DNA of 64,000 nt from Flavobacteriales bacterium UBA6057. GTDB taxonomy: Bacteria > Bacteroidota > Bacteroidia > Flavobacteriales_G > Salibacteraceae. Under the pieces are notes generated by a model. It ran no database searches, was not told the DNA's origin, and saw nothing but the letters and a program-made list of their open reading frames with translations. Each line of letters begins with the position of its first letter. Within the stretch, counting starts at the first letter, position 1. The stretch spans positions 96,474 to 160,473 of the forward strand of contig DIYJ01000005.1 of NCBI GenBank assembly GCA_002428995.1, read 5' to 3'. Position numbers and translations under genes: made by a program. This document shows positions 8,847-18,800 of this stretch, piece by piece.

Positions 8847-8975
8847 GTCACCCTTCGAGACGCCCTCTTTCGAGGGCTCCTCAGGATGACCTTGGTGTAT
8901 GTGGATGGTCATGATGCCTCAGCACAGCTGTCACGCTGAGGAGCTCGGAACGAGCGTCTCGAAGTGCGACAGCGG
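8847..8975. repeat. Compound hairpin repeat, copy 2 (right of the GIY-YIG gene)
   Basis: A 129-base relative of the copy at 8368-8504 in the same orientation. The left-arm hairpin GCCCTC/GAGGGC (8862-8877) is nearly identical. The right-arm hairpin is GCTCG/CGAGC (8943-8955), different in sequence from copy 1 but still paired. The outer CTTCGAGACG and CTCCTCAG blocks and the TGTGGATGGTCATGAT spacer are conserved. The repeat ends 11 bases before the hrpB stop codon. Confidence 0.85.
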
Positions 8976-8986
8976 CTCACAAAACC

Positions 8987-11476
8987 TCACTTCCTCTTCT
9001 TCACACCCCGAATGGCGGGTTCCTTCCCAGGATCATCCGGCCAGACGTGCTTCGGGTACCTTCTTTTCAGCTCTTTTTTCACTTCGAAGTAAGCATTGGA
9101 CCAGAAGCTCCTGAGATCTGCGGTGATCTGAACAGGTTTAAAACCCGGTGAAAGCAGGTGCATCAAAACACCCTTCTTCCCATCGTTGACCATTGGAGTT
9201 TCCTCAAGGCCAAATACTTCTTGAATGCGCACGGCCAGAATGGGCGGTTCGGCATTATCTCGGTATGCCAGTGGAAGTTTCGAGCCGCTGGGCACCTCAA
9301 GTTTCTCGGGAGCCAGCTTGTTGAGTAATTGCTGCTGCTCGTGTTCGAGGCTGTGTTGCAGAATATCCTTGAGGTTTAACTTCTTCAGGTCTGCTGGTTT
9401 ACGAACTCCACTGAGATAGGGTGTTAGCCAATCACCTGCCCTCTGTAGCAGGGCGGTCGTGCTTACCTCTGGCCAGCGCTGGCCAGGATTCCACTTCCGC
9501 AAGGACAACACCCGACTTTGCCATTGCTTGACTTCATCGTTAAAATCTAAGAGACGCTCACCATCCTTTTGAATGGCTGACACAATGGCCTCCACCAAGT
9601 GCTCTGGATCAGGATCAGGCAAGGGGGTGCTCTTTAGCACAATGCTGCCGATGCACAAGTTGCTGGTCGCAATAAGTCCGCCATCCTCCGTGTCCCAGGT
9701 GATCACTTCCCGTTCTTTCAGCAGTGGCGCCAAATCCCTTGGGTTCAACGGAGACGCTAAATGGATTTTCCCCATGCCATCCCGGGCATCTACATGACAC
9801 ACTGCCAACCAGGGCTCTGCTGCGAGATCGTCACGATGACCAGCCATCGCGTAGCGTCCATTGCTGAGCTGAAACTGAGCATTGTTTCCCGGGCGTGCAC
9901 AGGCAATGCGCTCGGGATACGCATAGGTCAGCAAAAAGCCCGTCTCATAAGGATTCACAGGGCCGTTGTCCGCTTCAGCGTTGAACATCTGTCGGTATTG
10001 CTCCGCTACCTTGTCGATCCGTGAGAACTTGCGACCGTTTCGCGCTTCCTTGCGATGCGTGCGCAGCGCCTCGATGCGTAGGTTCAGGTCGATGCCTGCT
10101 TCTTTGCCCAGCGGGTCGCGCTCCTCCAGCAGAGCAGCAATATCAGTGGCAAGCCCCAGCTGTCCTTCTTCCTTAGCCTCAAGCAGCATATGAGCGAGGC
10201 GCGGGTGACAAGGCAGTTGAAGCAATCGCTTACCATGATCGGTGATCCTGCCATTTTCAAGCGCTTCGAGTTGATGGAGTAAATCGCGAGCCTGAGCGAT
10301 GGCTCCGTTGGGTGGAGGCGTCAACCATGTCATCTGATGCGGGTCGGCCACTCCCCAATGCGCCATGTCTAAGACAAGCGAGGCCAGATCAGCCTCCAGG
10401 ATTTCAGGAACGATATTCTCTGCCAAGCGCTGCTGAGTAGTGGTACTCCACATCCGGTAACAATGACCTGCGCTCAAACGCCCAGCCCGACCCGCTCGCT
10501 GATCAGCCGAATCTTTGGAGATACGAACTGTTTCCAGGCGCGATAATCCCGAATTGGGATCGAAACGGGACATGCGACCAAAACCGCTATCCACCACCAC
10601 GGTGATGCCTTCAATGGTGAGACTGGTTTCTGCAATGTTGGTCGCCAACACCACCTTTCTTCTACCCTCCCGATCCGGCATGATCGCGGCTTGTTGCCTG
10701 TTCCCCGGAAGGCTGCCGTACAACTGATGAACCATCGTTCCTCGCAGCTTGCGTTTCAGCAGATCAGCGGTGTTTTGGATTTCGCGTTGCCCAGGCAGGA
10801 ACACGAGGATGTCCCCTTGATGTGCACCTGCAGCTTTCACCACCGTGTTAGACACCATCTCCGGCAACAGAAAGCGGTCTGTATCTCCTTCATAGTGCAC
10901 TTCCACCGGATACTGTCGCCCCTTGCTCACTACAGCTGGAGCATTCAACAGACTGGTCAGTTGCGGCATATTGAGCGTGGCAGACATGATCATGATGCGC
11001 AGATCAGGCCGCAAAACCTGCTGCGCCTCACGACACAGCGCAAGTGCTACATCCGCGTGGATACTACGCTCGTGGAATTCATCAAAAATGACTGCTGCTA
11101 CTCCATCCAGCGCATTATCGCTCTGGATCATGCGTGTGAGGATTCCCTCCGTGACTACTTCAATCCTGGTTTTATCGGAGATCCGGGTGTCAAACCGGAT
11201 GCGGTAGCCTACCGTTTCTCCCACCTTCTCACCCAGAAAAAAGGCCATGCGCTCGGCAATGGTTCGCGCGGCTAACCTTCGCGGCTCCAGCACAATGATC
11301 TTTTGCCCTTTGGTCCATCCCTCTTCCAGCAAGGTGAGTGGCAACAAGGTGCTCTTTCCAGCGCCCGGATTTGCATTGACAATCAATGCGTTAGAATCAG
11401 CAAGATGGAGTTTAACTTCATCAATAACCTCAACCACTGGGAGGTCGATGCTGTATGGATCAAAAGCCTTTGACAT
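8987..11476 (-). CDS. hrpB: ATP-dependent RNA helicase HrpB (DEAH box)
   Basis: Superfamily 2 DEAH/RHA helicase of 829 residues from the ATG at 11476; a TTG at 11506 would add ten residues and is less likely. The DEAH core has Walker A GAGKST (38-43) and motif II DEFHE (132-136). Helicase C follows, with motif VI QRAGRAGR, then the HA2/winged-helix region. The HrpB-specific C-terminal domain ends in KHVWPDDP near the tail. Length and domain order match HrpB. In bacteria it is a presumed RNA helicase, with a clear role in few species. It stands alone on this strand, divergent from the 2H phosphoesterase gene. Confidence 0.94.
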   Translation of the reverse strand: MSKAFDPYSIDLPVVEVIDEVKLHLADSNALIVNANPGAGKSTLLPLTLLEEGWTKGQKIIVLEPRRLAARTIAERMAFFLGEKVGETVGYRIRFDTRISDKTRIEVVTEGILTRMIQSDNALDGVAAVIFDEFHERSIHADVALALCREAQQVLRPDLRIMIMSATLNMPQLTSLLNAPAVVSKGRQYPVEVHYEGDTDRFLLPEMVSNTVVKAAGAHQGDILVFLPGQREIQNTADLLKRKLRGTMVHQLYGSLPGNRQQAAIMPDREGRRKVVLATNIAETSLTIEGITVVVDSGFGRMSRFDPNSGLSRLETVRISKDSADQRAGRAGRLSAGHCYRMWSTTTQQRLAENIVPEILEADLASLVLDMAHWGVADPHQMTWLTPPPNGAIAQARDLLHQLEALENGRITDHGKRLLQLPCHPRLAHMLLEAKEEGQLGLATDIAALLEERDPLGKEAGIDLNLRIEALRTHRKEARNGRKFSRIDKVAEQYRQMFNAEADNGPVNPYETGFLLTYAYPERIACARPGNNAQFQLSNGRYAMAGHRDDLAAEPWLAVCHVDARDGMGKIHLASPLNPRDLAPLLKEREVITWDTEDGGLIATSNLCIGSIVLKSTPLPDPDPEHLVEAIVSAIQKDGERLLDFNDEVKQWQSRVLSLRKWNPGQRWPEVSTTALLQRAGDWLTPYLSGVRKPADLKKLNLKDILQHSLEHEQQQLLNKLAPEKLEVPSGSKLPLAYRDNAEPPILAVRIQEVFGLEETPMVNDGKKGVLMHLLSPGFKPVQITADLRSFWSNAYFEVKKELKRRYPKHVWPDDPGKEPAIRGVKKRK

Positions 11477-11592
11477 CTGCGTGCGAAGGACGGTAATTTG
11501 CCACAACGAACGGGTACTATGAATCTCCGGCTTTTAAGAACCAGTAACTCAAAAAAGGTTCTCCTACCAAAGGATTAATTTCCCGCCTCGCT

Positions 11593-12138
11593 TTGACTGA
11601 AATACGCCAATATCTTTTTACGATCTTGCTGGAGCCTTCGATCGAAGCGCTCATTGTTGATCTGAAGAATGAACTGTTTGAGCACATTGGAGAGTTCAGC
11701 AGCAGGCATTCGAGGCCACACATCACCATCGGAACCATGCTCATTGATGAACGCAAGGAAGCTCAATTACTCGAACTTTTGGCGGGAGTTTGCGCCCATA
11801 CACATCCATTTCAGATACACTTCTCAGGATTCGGGGCGTTCAAAGCTCACACGGTATTCGTCCGGCTCGACCCTATGCAGGAGGTCAGAGACTTTATGAG
11901 CGCTTGCGAACAGGCTACACTCGGGTTTCCCGCTAAGAAGAAGTGGAAACCAAAGGCGAAAAACCCACACCTCACCATTGGTCGGGAATTAGGGAAAAAC
12001 TATGCCGCAGCTCGAGCTCTTTTCATCGATAAGCCTTTTGAGAACAGCTCCTGGGTCAACGCGCTACGGGTTCAAAAGAGATCTGAAAAAGGAGCTTATA
12101 AGGAGCATTCGCTGATTCAGCTTGAGAAGCCAAGATAG
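11593..12138 (+). CDS. 2H phosphoesterase / 2'-5' RNA ligase-like protein
   Basis: Protein of 181 residues with the two HxT signatures of the 2H superfamily: His43-Ile-Thr45 in RPHITIG and His126-Leu-Thr128 in NPHLTIG, the expected one per half of the bilobal fold. Members open or join 2',3'-cyclic phosphate or 2'-5' linkages in RNA or nucleotides; the substrate here is unknown. No ATG precedes the first conserved strand (RQYLFTILLE), so TTG at 11593, or possibly ATT at 11578, is the start. The gene begins 116 bases from divergent hrpB, an RNA helicase, which may hint at a shared RNA-related role. Confidence 0.85.
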   Translation: MTEIRQYLFTILLEPSIEALIVDLKNELFEHIGEFSSRHSRPHITIGTMLIDERKEAQLLELLAGVCAHTHPFQIHFSGFGAFKAHTVFVRLDPMQEVRDFMSACEQATLGFPAKKKWKPKAKNPHLTIGRELGKNYAAARALFIDKPFENSSWVNALRVQKRSEKGAYKEHSLIQLEKPR

Positions 12139-12206
12139 CAGCACCTCAGTTGGCTTGTGTAAGGCAGCATTTAGAAGTTCATGAAGTGCTGAAAATATCT
12201 CCGCTA

Positions 12207-13001
12207 TCAATTAGTGAGTTCCTTTACAAATTGATCTGTCGCATTTATCAAAAAAACCTCAAGTGCATATTGTTCTTTCGTAGCCGAGCCTTTCAATTTA
12301 GGCTGAAGACTCTGCTGTGGCTTACTGGCAACCGCTTCATAGCGGAAGGAATCTCTGATTCTATCGTCAGGTGGTCTAGTCAAGAGAAAAACCGGTAATA
12401 GAAACGGAAAAAAGATTGACGTGACTAGTCTAGCTCCGATCGAATTCATAACAATAGAAGGAGCAGGACAACCGTGTTTACAAGGCACATAATCGAAATG
12501 AAAACTACCTACCAACTTGTTATCGCTTGCCAGAAACACTTTGAACTCAATTTCAGATCCAAAGAAACTGTACTCATCATCCATTAGCTTAAGCCTCCCG
12601 CGTTTATTCTTTACTCGATTAGTTACATACTTTAGGGTATCTGAGAAGTTGACAACCTCCACTATCAAGTCAGTTTGAGTCAATGATGCCAGTTCACTAT
12701 AGCTTTTCAAGGAATTAACACTAGAAGCAATTGAATAATACAAAGCTTCGTCCCTCACTTCAAATCCGTTCCGAAGCAGAGTATTCTCAATAACCTCATA
12801 AGCGTAGTGATCTAAAGCAGGCCCATGTGAATTTACTGGCGCTCTAAGCAGAACTGCGGGCTTTGCTTTTCTAGCTAAAAAATCTTTCAAATCTTTAGTT
12901 ACAAAGACTTTAGGAGAGGGTTGCTCGAAAAAGAACATTCGCCTTCCACAGCCTATACACAAGAAAGTAAGCAAAGCAAAAGTTAACCAAGGAGTCCTCA
13001 T
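12207..13001 (-). CDS. Hypothetical lipoprotein
   Basis: A 264-residue protein starting at ATG 13001. It has a lipoprotein signal peptide with lipobox LCIGC followed by a basic tail (GRR), so it should be anchored in a membrane facing the periplasm. The region after residue 35 (pattern VLLRAPVNSHGPALDHYAYEVIE...LLRNGFEVRD) suggests a mixed alpha/beta domain like those of lipoproteins that carry a small nucleotide-binding-like fold. A hydrophobic stretch near residues 185-205 could be a second membrane contact. No family is confidently recognised. The gene is more A/T-rich than hrpB and the PLP gene around it. Confidence 0.7.
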   Translation of the reverse strand: MRTPWLTFALLTFLCIGCGRRMFFFEQPSPKVFVTKDLKDFLARKAKPAVLLRAPVNSHGPALDHYAYEVIENTLLRNGFEVRDEALYYSIASSVNSLKSYSELASLTQTDLIVEVVNFSDTLKYVTNRVKNKRGRLKLMDDEYSFFGSEIEFKVFLASDNKLVGSFHFDYVPCKHGCPAPSIVMNSIGARLVTSIFFPFLLPVFLLTRPPDDRIRDSFRYEAVASKPQQSLQPKLKGSATKEQYALEVFLINATDQFVKELTN

Positions 13002-13287
13002 AAATTCAATCTTTTGAACAAAGATCCCCTCACTGAAACACACACAGAGCCCCAAGAATGAGGGGATTTGTATAGTCAGAACTATCTATTTAATTGGAAT
13101 AACCTACCGAAATGTGTTGTCACTGTTAGGTTTCAAACGCATCTTCGCCTAGAATAGCAATTTCCTGCCAAGAGGTTGTCTTCTGGGAACCACACTCTTA
13201 CTCGGTGATTCCATAGTCTTCGAAACCCTAAATAGGCTTAAGAGCTTTCTAATTGTGATTGCTTCTAGAGTACAAGAAGCAAACGGA

Positions 13288-15129
13288 TCACATCTCAGCC
13301 ACGAACTCCGCAAACACCTGTTGGTGTCGCTCAAGATCCATATCGGGAGAGAGCGCTACGCGGGCGATGTAGTCCTTATCACCTTCCTTGGTTGTTCCTT
13401 GCGTAGAAGTCGCAGGAATGGTCCAGTAACAACCCTTGAGCTGCCCGTAGCTCACACAATACTTGCTTTCACCGGGAATCTCTTCGATCATGCGGTTGAT
13501 TAGCTTTAGGTTGAGCGCACGTTTGTAGGTTTCCCGTTCTTCCTCTGTTTCGCCTTTGGTGGGAAGATCGAGTGAAAACACGGAGGGCGTAAACGTCTGT
13601 GACGCCAGCTCCTCAGACACGAAGTTGATTTTCGCTTCGGGTAACTTCTCCTGGATGAAGTTGACAAACGCACGGGTGTTTTGATAGGCGTCCTCAATGC
13701 GCTGATTCATGGACGGCAGCTGTTTGGCGAGGATCTCCAATTGAAGATCTGTTGCCTCGTTGTCACAAAGGCGCAGATGGCGATCGATATTGCTCATCAA
13801 AGCAGCGGCCTTTTGGTTGGCAACCGCATAGCCGGCCGTGCACAATCCACCGCTGGGGAACTTGGAACCGCTGACGTAAGCAATGGTGCGCACCTCGGCC
13901 AACAACTCTGCTTCTCCCAAAAAGTGAACGTTGGGACAAAAGGTCTGATCGAGGATGAATACCGGATCGATCGCAGCACTTCCTGCAGCCGTCTGACGTG
14001 GTTTGCTGAGCACCTCACGCAGTTGCCCCAGATCAGGCACTTCTACGCGCGGATTGGTGGGGATTTCCACGATGATGTACGGAATAGCATCTTCACTTGC
14101 CAGCTCGCTGAGCCTGCGATCAATGCTTTGTACCATGTCGTTTCCGGCATCTACGGGCAAATCCAGCACTTCTACTCCATCAATGCTGGCAGCGACACGC
14201 CTGGCCTGATCATTCGTACCACCATAGCAATTGGGAGGTACCAGAAAGCGGATAGCCTTTCCGGGATGCTGTTCCAATGCTTCCTGAACCAGCCCCATCA
14301 TGATGGCGTACTGCATGGACAATCCACTTGAAGCAACCACTCCGGGAACATCTGTTCCTGTGATTTCGCAGATGCAGTTCAAAACAGCGGCCTTGTTGGT
14401 AGCGCGATCGCTGGCAGGCGCTTCCCCTGACTGACCAATTCGTTCACGGATGGCCACTAGTGTATTGGCAGGCGTCATGGCAATGGTCTCTCGCCTTCTT
14501 ACGTGCTGAACCTCTGAAACCAGATGCCTATTGCGGTCTCCATTGATCGTCAACACGCTGCCAAGGCTTCCCATCAACTGGATATGTACGTCCATGGCAT
14601 CGGCCAGCTTAGCCGAAGCCTGGTCCTCTCCTGTGGTGATGAAAACTGTAGTGCCTTCAAAGGCTGAGAGTTGATCGACACCATCTGCCGCCATCAGTTC
14701 AAACTGATATCCGTAAACACTGCGTAAAGCCTCCGCATCAAAACATTCGGGCAGTTCTCCTGAATGCACGATCCGTGTGTGTTTACCGGCAAGTTGATTC
14801 GTTCTGAGAACAGCCATCGCAGGTATGGTTTTGGAGGCAAAACTGATCACGTTTTCGGCCTCGACTCCATACTCACGAGCGATCACCCATTCCAACACAC
14901 AGGACAAGGGATGTCCCAAACGGATATAGTCATACGCGGTGTGCAACGCTGCCAGCGCTGAAGCACTGGTATTACCTTCTTTAAAAAGACCTTCAAACTC
15001 CTCCAGGAACTCCGTTTTGGCCCGTTCCTCATGATAGATGTCCAATCGGTGAGTGGTGAGCCTCAACCAGTCAGACGGCATATTTTCCAGTACCTCTCGG
15101 ATAAAATCGCGCATTCCAGTGTCTTCCAT
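13288..15129 (-). CDS. PLP-dependent enzyme, Cys/Met-metabolism-like superfamily
   Basis: Protein of 613 residues whose central and C-terminal parts look like a fold-type I PLP enzyme of the cystathionine-synthase/aminotransferase superfamily. The likely Schiff-base lysine is in SGSKFPSGG near residue 423. A VPPNCYGGT segment and IVEIPTNPRVEVPD (the usual ExPTNP cofactor motif) precede it. The protein is longer than classical MetB/MetC enzymes (about 400), with roughly 200 extra N-terminal residues that may form a separate alpha/beta domain. Substrate and pathway are not deducible; no methionine or cysteine biosynthesis genes are adjacent. Confidence 0.8.
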   Translation of the reverse strand: MEDTGMRDFIREVLENMPSDWLRLTTHRLDIYHEERAKTEFLEEFEGLFKEGNTSASALAALHTAYDYIRLGHPLSCVLEWVIAREYGVEAENVISFASKTIPAMAVLRTNQLAGKHTRIVHSGELPECFDAEALRSVYGYQFELMAADGVDQLSAFEGTTVFITTGEDQASAKLADAMDVHIQLMGSLGSVLTINGDRNRHLVSEVQHVRRRETIAMTPANTLVAIRERIGQSGEAPASDRATNKAAVLNCICEITGTDVPGVVASSGLSMQYAIMMGLVQEALEQHPGKAIRFLVPPNCYGGTNDQARRVAASIDGVEVLDLPVDAGNDMVQSIDRRLSELASEDAIPYIIVEIPTNPRVEVPDLGQLREVLSKPRQTAAGSAAIDPVFILDQTFCPNVHFLGEAELLAEVRTIAYVSGSKFPSGGLCTAGYAVANQKAAALMSNIDRHLRLCDNEATDLQLEILAKQLPSMNQRIEDAYQNTRAFVNFIQEKLPEAKINFVSEELASQTFTPSVFSLDLPTKGETEEERETYKRALNLKLINRMIEEIPGESKYCVSYGQLKGCYWTIPATSTQGTTKEGDKDYIARVALSPDMDLERHQQVFAEFVAEM

Positions 15130-15255
15130 AATCCTCTTCTCAGTGGGTTGGCAAATATCTAAATGCGCGGTAATTCCAAAGCCCTAAAAAAGGACAGAGT
15201 ATTCAACGTGGGCAGGCTAATTGCCAACAGGAAATCTGTGGCACGGAAGCAACTC

Positions 15256-18200
15256 TTAGTGCTTCACGATCATTCTAACGAAGGCCTCTTCAGCCCCGGA
15301 AGCTCTCAGAATATATGACCCGCTCGCGAGGTTACTCAGCTCAATGACAGTGGTTAGACTGTTGACGTTTTGGGCAAGCACACGCTTTCCTGAAAGGTCA
15401 TAGAGCTCCACCTGAGTGAAGAGCATGTCTTCGGTTATGAGCTGAACGGAGCCGCTGGTAGGATTTGGAAAAAGCTGGATTGCATGCTCAGCCGCCTTGT
15501 CAACGATACCTACACATACATCAAAAGAGACGAGCATAGAATCGGAACCGGGACACCCGTTCTCGTCCAGCACCTCTACCCAAATGCTCTGAGTTCCCGT
15601 TCCTCCCATGGTCGAATCGATGGTCAGGCTGCTGCCGGTGGACATGTCATTCCAGGTGTAGCTTGCATAATTGCCGGGAGTGATGACAAAGCTTTCGTTT
15701 TGACAAAGAATGGTATCGTTCCCCAAGTCTACTACGGGGAAATCAACCACCTCTACTGAAATGGAATCTACGTTTATACAGCCGTTGCCATCCGTTCCGG
15801 TGACGAGAAAGGAAGCAGTGGCAAGCGGAATGAAACCTACGCTGTCCTGCACACCATTGGTCCATACATAGAGTTCCGCCCCAGTGCCAAAGAGCACCAG
15901 TGAATCACCGTCACACACCACAGCCGGAGTAGCATTGGCCACCACATCTGGCAGCGGATTCACCTGGATGGTAATATCATCCGTGCCTTCACATTGGTTC
16001 GCATCTACCCCAAGCACCGTGTAGGTTTGGGTACCGATGGGAGTAAACGCGACTCCGTCCTGCACTCCTCCACTCCAGGTGTAGTTGTTCGCTCCGGAGC
16101 CCATGAGTGTGGCGCTGTCTCCAATACAAATGCTAGTATCTGAAGCTCCTGCCACCACGATGGGATTGGCATTCACAACTACCTGAATCGATGCCGAGTT
16201 TGAACAGCCGTTGTTGTCAACACCCGTTACACTGAGGGTTTGAGTGGATGTAGGAACGTAGGTGGTTCCATTGGGCAACCCGTTGCTCCAGGTGTAGCTA
16301 TTCGCTCCGGAGGCTTGTAGCGTGGTGGAATCACCTTCGCAAACCGCTGCGTCAGAAACTTGTGCGACCACTGCGGGCAGCGGATTCACGATAACGGTAA
16401 CCTGAGCGGTATCCTCACAGTTGTTGGCATCCGTTCCGGTTACGATGTAGGTTGTGGTAGCCGTTGGCGAAAAAGCATTTCCGTTGATGGCGCCACCACT
16501 CCAGGAATAGCTGGAAGCTCCGGCTCCTGTCAATGTAGTTGGATCTCCCAGGCACAATTCCGAATTGCTGGCCATACCGGTAACTGTTGGTAACGGATTC
16601 ACGGTTAAGGAAATAGAAGCGGTGCCTGTACATCCATTGTTGTCAGTTCCTGTTACGCTGTACGTTCCACTGGTAGTTGGTGCGAAAGGTGAATTGTTTG
16701 TGACTCCACCGGACCATGTATAGTTTAAGGCCCCGGAGCCATTGAGGGTCACGTTATCCCCCTCGCAGAGGTTGGCGGATGGAGATACGCTGGCGGTGAC
16801 CGTGGGATTGGAAACCACACTAACATAGTAGAGCTGGTCGTCAGAACATCCGTTGCTGTCGGTAACGGTGAGTGAAGTAAAGCCACTGTTGACGGGAAGA
16901 AACGTGACTCCATTTTGAACACCACCGGTCCATTGATGCGTCACACCTCCGCTGGCGGTCAAGGTCATGGAATCACCGTCACATACATTCCACCCGGGGT
17001 CGGCATTTACGGAAATGCTAGGCAGCGGATTGACATTCAGGGTGATTTGGCTACAACTGTCAGCCACTACACAACCGCCTTCTCCCCTGACGTAGAATGT
17101 GGTTGTAGACGTGTATCCATTCAAAGGCTGCAGAACGCTGTTGCTGCCACCTTCTGGTTGCGAACCGCAGCCACCCGAGTAGATTGCCCACAACTGGGCA
17201 TCGTTTAAATCACCCGAAGTAATCATGTAGGTGTTCTCTCCTGCGCAAATGGAGTCCTGTGTGATGCTAAGGTTGGGCAAACCGGGCTGTTGGCAAGGTC
17301 GGTACCTGGCCAGCGCGTAATAATAGTTCAGCGAGCTCGGTGTGTAAGCGTTTCCTACTCCCGTTCCCGGATCGAAATCCACCACGGTGCCATTGGTATT
17401 CCCTGCCAGATAGAGCTCATAGTTGGAAGTTGAAGCGAGGTCATAAAACTGGGTAGTTCCGAGAAATCCGATCAACCAACTCCAGAGGTATGAACCAGCA
17501 GGAGTGTATGCGGCTACAAATCCCTGTGTTCCAAAAGCATCATGAATCCCCGTTCCACCTCCAATGCTGAAATCAACCACATTTCGGAAGTTCCCGCAGA
17601 TCATGATGTTTCCGGCAGTATCGAGTTCAATTCCGGTGACTTCGTCACTGTAGATATTGCCGAGTTGATAAGCCCATTGATAGTTCCCTAACGTATCCCA
17701 TTGCATGACGTAGCCATCCATGAATCCACCTGCGGTGAAGTTGGCGGTTCCGCTTCCCGGGTTGAAATCCACAGTACCGGCAAAGGATCCAACCATGAAT
17801 ACATGTCCATCATCATCCACAACCATGTCACGGGGAACATCCTGATTCGATCCACCGGAGCCTCCAAAGGCCCCTACCCACTTATAGTTGAAGTTCTTAT
17901 CGAACTTAGCCAGAAACATATCCTGATTGGAGGAAGTGTAGCTGGCACCTCCTGATAAACCGAGGTTTGTATTTGTTCCAACATATGTTCCAAAGAGGTA
18001 GTAATTCCCTGCACTGTCCGTTTCAATGATTTCGGGATACTCGTAGCGAGCTCCGGTGGCACCAAACGTGGTGGCGTCAATGAAGTTGCTGTTTGCCATG
18101 TTAAACCTGGCGATGAAACCATCACTGCTCCAACTGGAAGCAGCGGCTATCATGGTTCCGGGTCCAGGGTCCAGGTCAATGGTGTTGGCAAACCCGGCTG

Positions 18201-18765
18201 TCACTACCAGTCGGTTCTCGTTATCGATGAGGAGACCGCCTCTGCCATCCGTTCCGTTGGTTTCAAAGGAAAACGCCCATTCGTAGGCTCCATTCGAGTC
18301 AAGCTTCACCACAAACAGGTCTCGGCCCGAGCCAAAAGAAGTGAGGTTTTGAGTTCCGGACCCGGGATCAAAATCAACGGTGCTTTCAAAGCGACCGATA
18401 ATGTATATACCGCCAATGCTGTCAATGGTAACGTCTGTCACCTCTGTTCTGCCTCCGAAAGTCTTCGCCCAAAGCAAGGTGCCTTGTGGATTGTTCTTCA
18501 CGAGGAAATAGTCATTGTTGCCGGTGGCAGTAAGATTTAGAGTGCCAGAAGTAGTATCAAAATCAACCGTGTTTGAAAACGTACCGCTCACTACGCTGCT
18601 ACCAAAGGGACCAACCTCAACGATATAAGCTGTTTCATTGGCACCTCCGCCCACGGTGGTAACCCAATCGAAAACGGGCTGTGAGCGCAACAGTGCTGCG
18701 TTGAAAAGGAAGAAGGAAAGAATGACTAAGGCCTTCGAAAAAGCCCAATGATCCGCGGTTTTCAT
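15256..18765 (-). CDS. T9SS-secreted protein with SBBP-like propeller and Ig-like repeats
   Basis: Secreted or cell-surface protein of 1169 residues. A signal peptide (about 1-29, ending RSQ) precedes a repetitive N-terminal half (about 30-490), with repeated DFDPGSGT-type motifs at the ends of beta-propeller-like blades. Six complete tandem Ig-like units follow (about 584-1015), each with a C.GDS..L..SGA..Y.W opening and a TVTGTDxNGC core, ending in VNPLP. Partial units flank the array. The C terminus is a T9SS type A sorting domain (LFPNPTSG, then ELYDLSGKR and a LASGSYIL strand). An adhesive or structural surface role is likely. An exact -7 element match lies upstream at 18801-18808. Confidence 0.9.
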   Translation of the reverse strand: MKTADHWAFSKALVILSFFLFNAALLRSQPVFDWVTTVGGGANETAYIVEVGPFGSSVVSGTFSNTVDFDTTSGTLNLTATGNNDYFLVKNNPQGTLLWAKTFGGRTEVTDVTIDSIGGIYIIGRFESTVDFDPGSGTQNLTSFGSGRDLFVVKLDSNGAYEWAFSFETNGTDGRGGLLIDNENRLVVTAGFANTIDLDPGPGTMIAAASSWSSDGFIARFNMANSNFIDATTFGATGARYEYPEIIETDSAGNYYLFGTYVGTNTNLGLSGGASYTSSNQDMFLAKFDKNFNYKWVGAFGGSGGSNQDVPRDMVVDDDGHVFMVGSFAGTVDFNPGSGTANFTAGGFMDGYVMQWDTLGNYQWAYQLGNIYSDEVTGIELDTAGNIMICGNFRNVVDFSIGGGTGIHDAFGTQGFVAAYTPAGSYLWSWLIGFLGTTQFYDLASTSNYELYLAGNTNGTVVDFDPGTGVGNAYTPSSLNYYYALARYRPCQQPGLPNLSITQDSICAGENTYMITSGDLNDAQLWAIYSGGCGSQPEGGSNSVLQPLNGYTSTTTFYVRGEGGCVVADSCSQITLNVNPLPSISVNADPGWNVCDGDSMTLTASGGVTHQWTGGVQNGVTFLPVNSGFTSLTVTDSNGCSDDQLYYVSVVSNPTVTASVSPSANLCEGDNVTLNGSGALNYTWSGGVTNNSPFAPTTSGTYSVTGTDNNGCTGTASISLTVNPLPTVTGMASNSELCLGDPTTLTGAGASSYSWSGGAINGNAFSPTATTTYIVTGTDANNCEDTAQVTVIVNPLPAVVAQVSDAAVCEGDSTTLQASGANSYTWSNGLPNGTTYVPTSTQTLSVTGVDNNGCSNSASIQVVVNANPIVVAGASDTSICIGDSATLMGSGANNYTWSGGVQDGVAFTPIGTQTYTVLGVDANQCEGTDDITIQVNPLPDVVANATPAVVCDGDSLVLFGTGAELYVWTNGVQDSVGFIPLATASFLVTGTDGNGCINVDSISVEVVDFPVVDLGNDTILCQNESFVITPGNYASYTWNDMSTGSSLTIDSTMGGTGTQSIWVEVLDENGCPGSDSMLVSFDVCVGIVDKAAEHAIQLFPNPTSGSVQLITEDMLFTQVELYDLSGKRVLAQNVNSLTTVIELSNLASGSYILRASGAEEAFVRMIVKH
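15720..17020 (-). repeat. Tandem Ig-like repeat array within the T9SS gene
   Basis: Six units of about 210-220 bases encode the related domains of the gene at 15256-18765. Protein conservation (CxGDS, SGAxxYxW, TDxNGC, VNPLP) exceeds nucleotide identity, so the units are old duplications. Short DNA words such as GGCAGCGGATTCAC recur at unit junctions and could support recombination-driven copy-number change. Confidence 0.75.
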
Positions 18766-18800
18766 GGATTTAGCTGCTTAGGGATTGCGTTTATGCAGTT

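Noticed and set aside
8368..8975. Insertion sequence around the GIY-YIG gene
   Set aside because: No transposase and no visible target-site duplication; the flanking repeats are structured elements in direct orientation.
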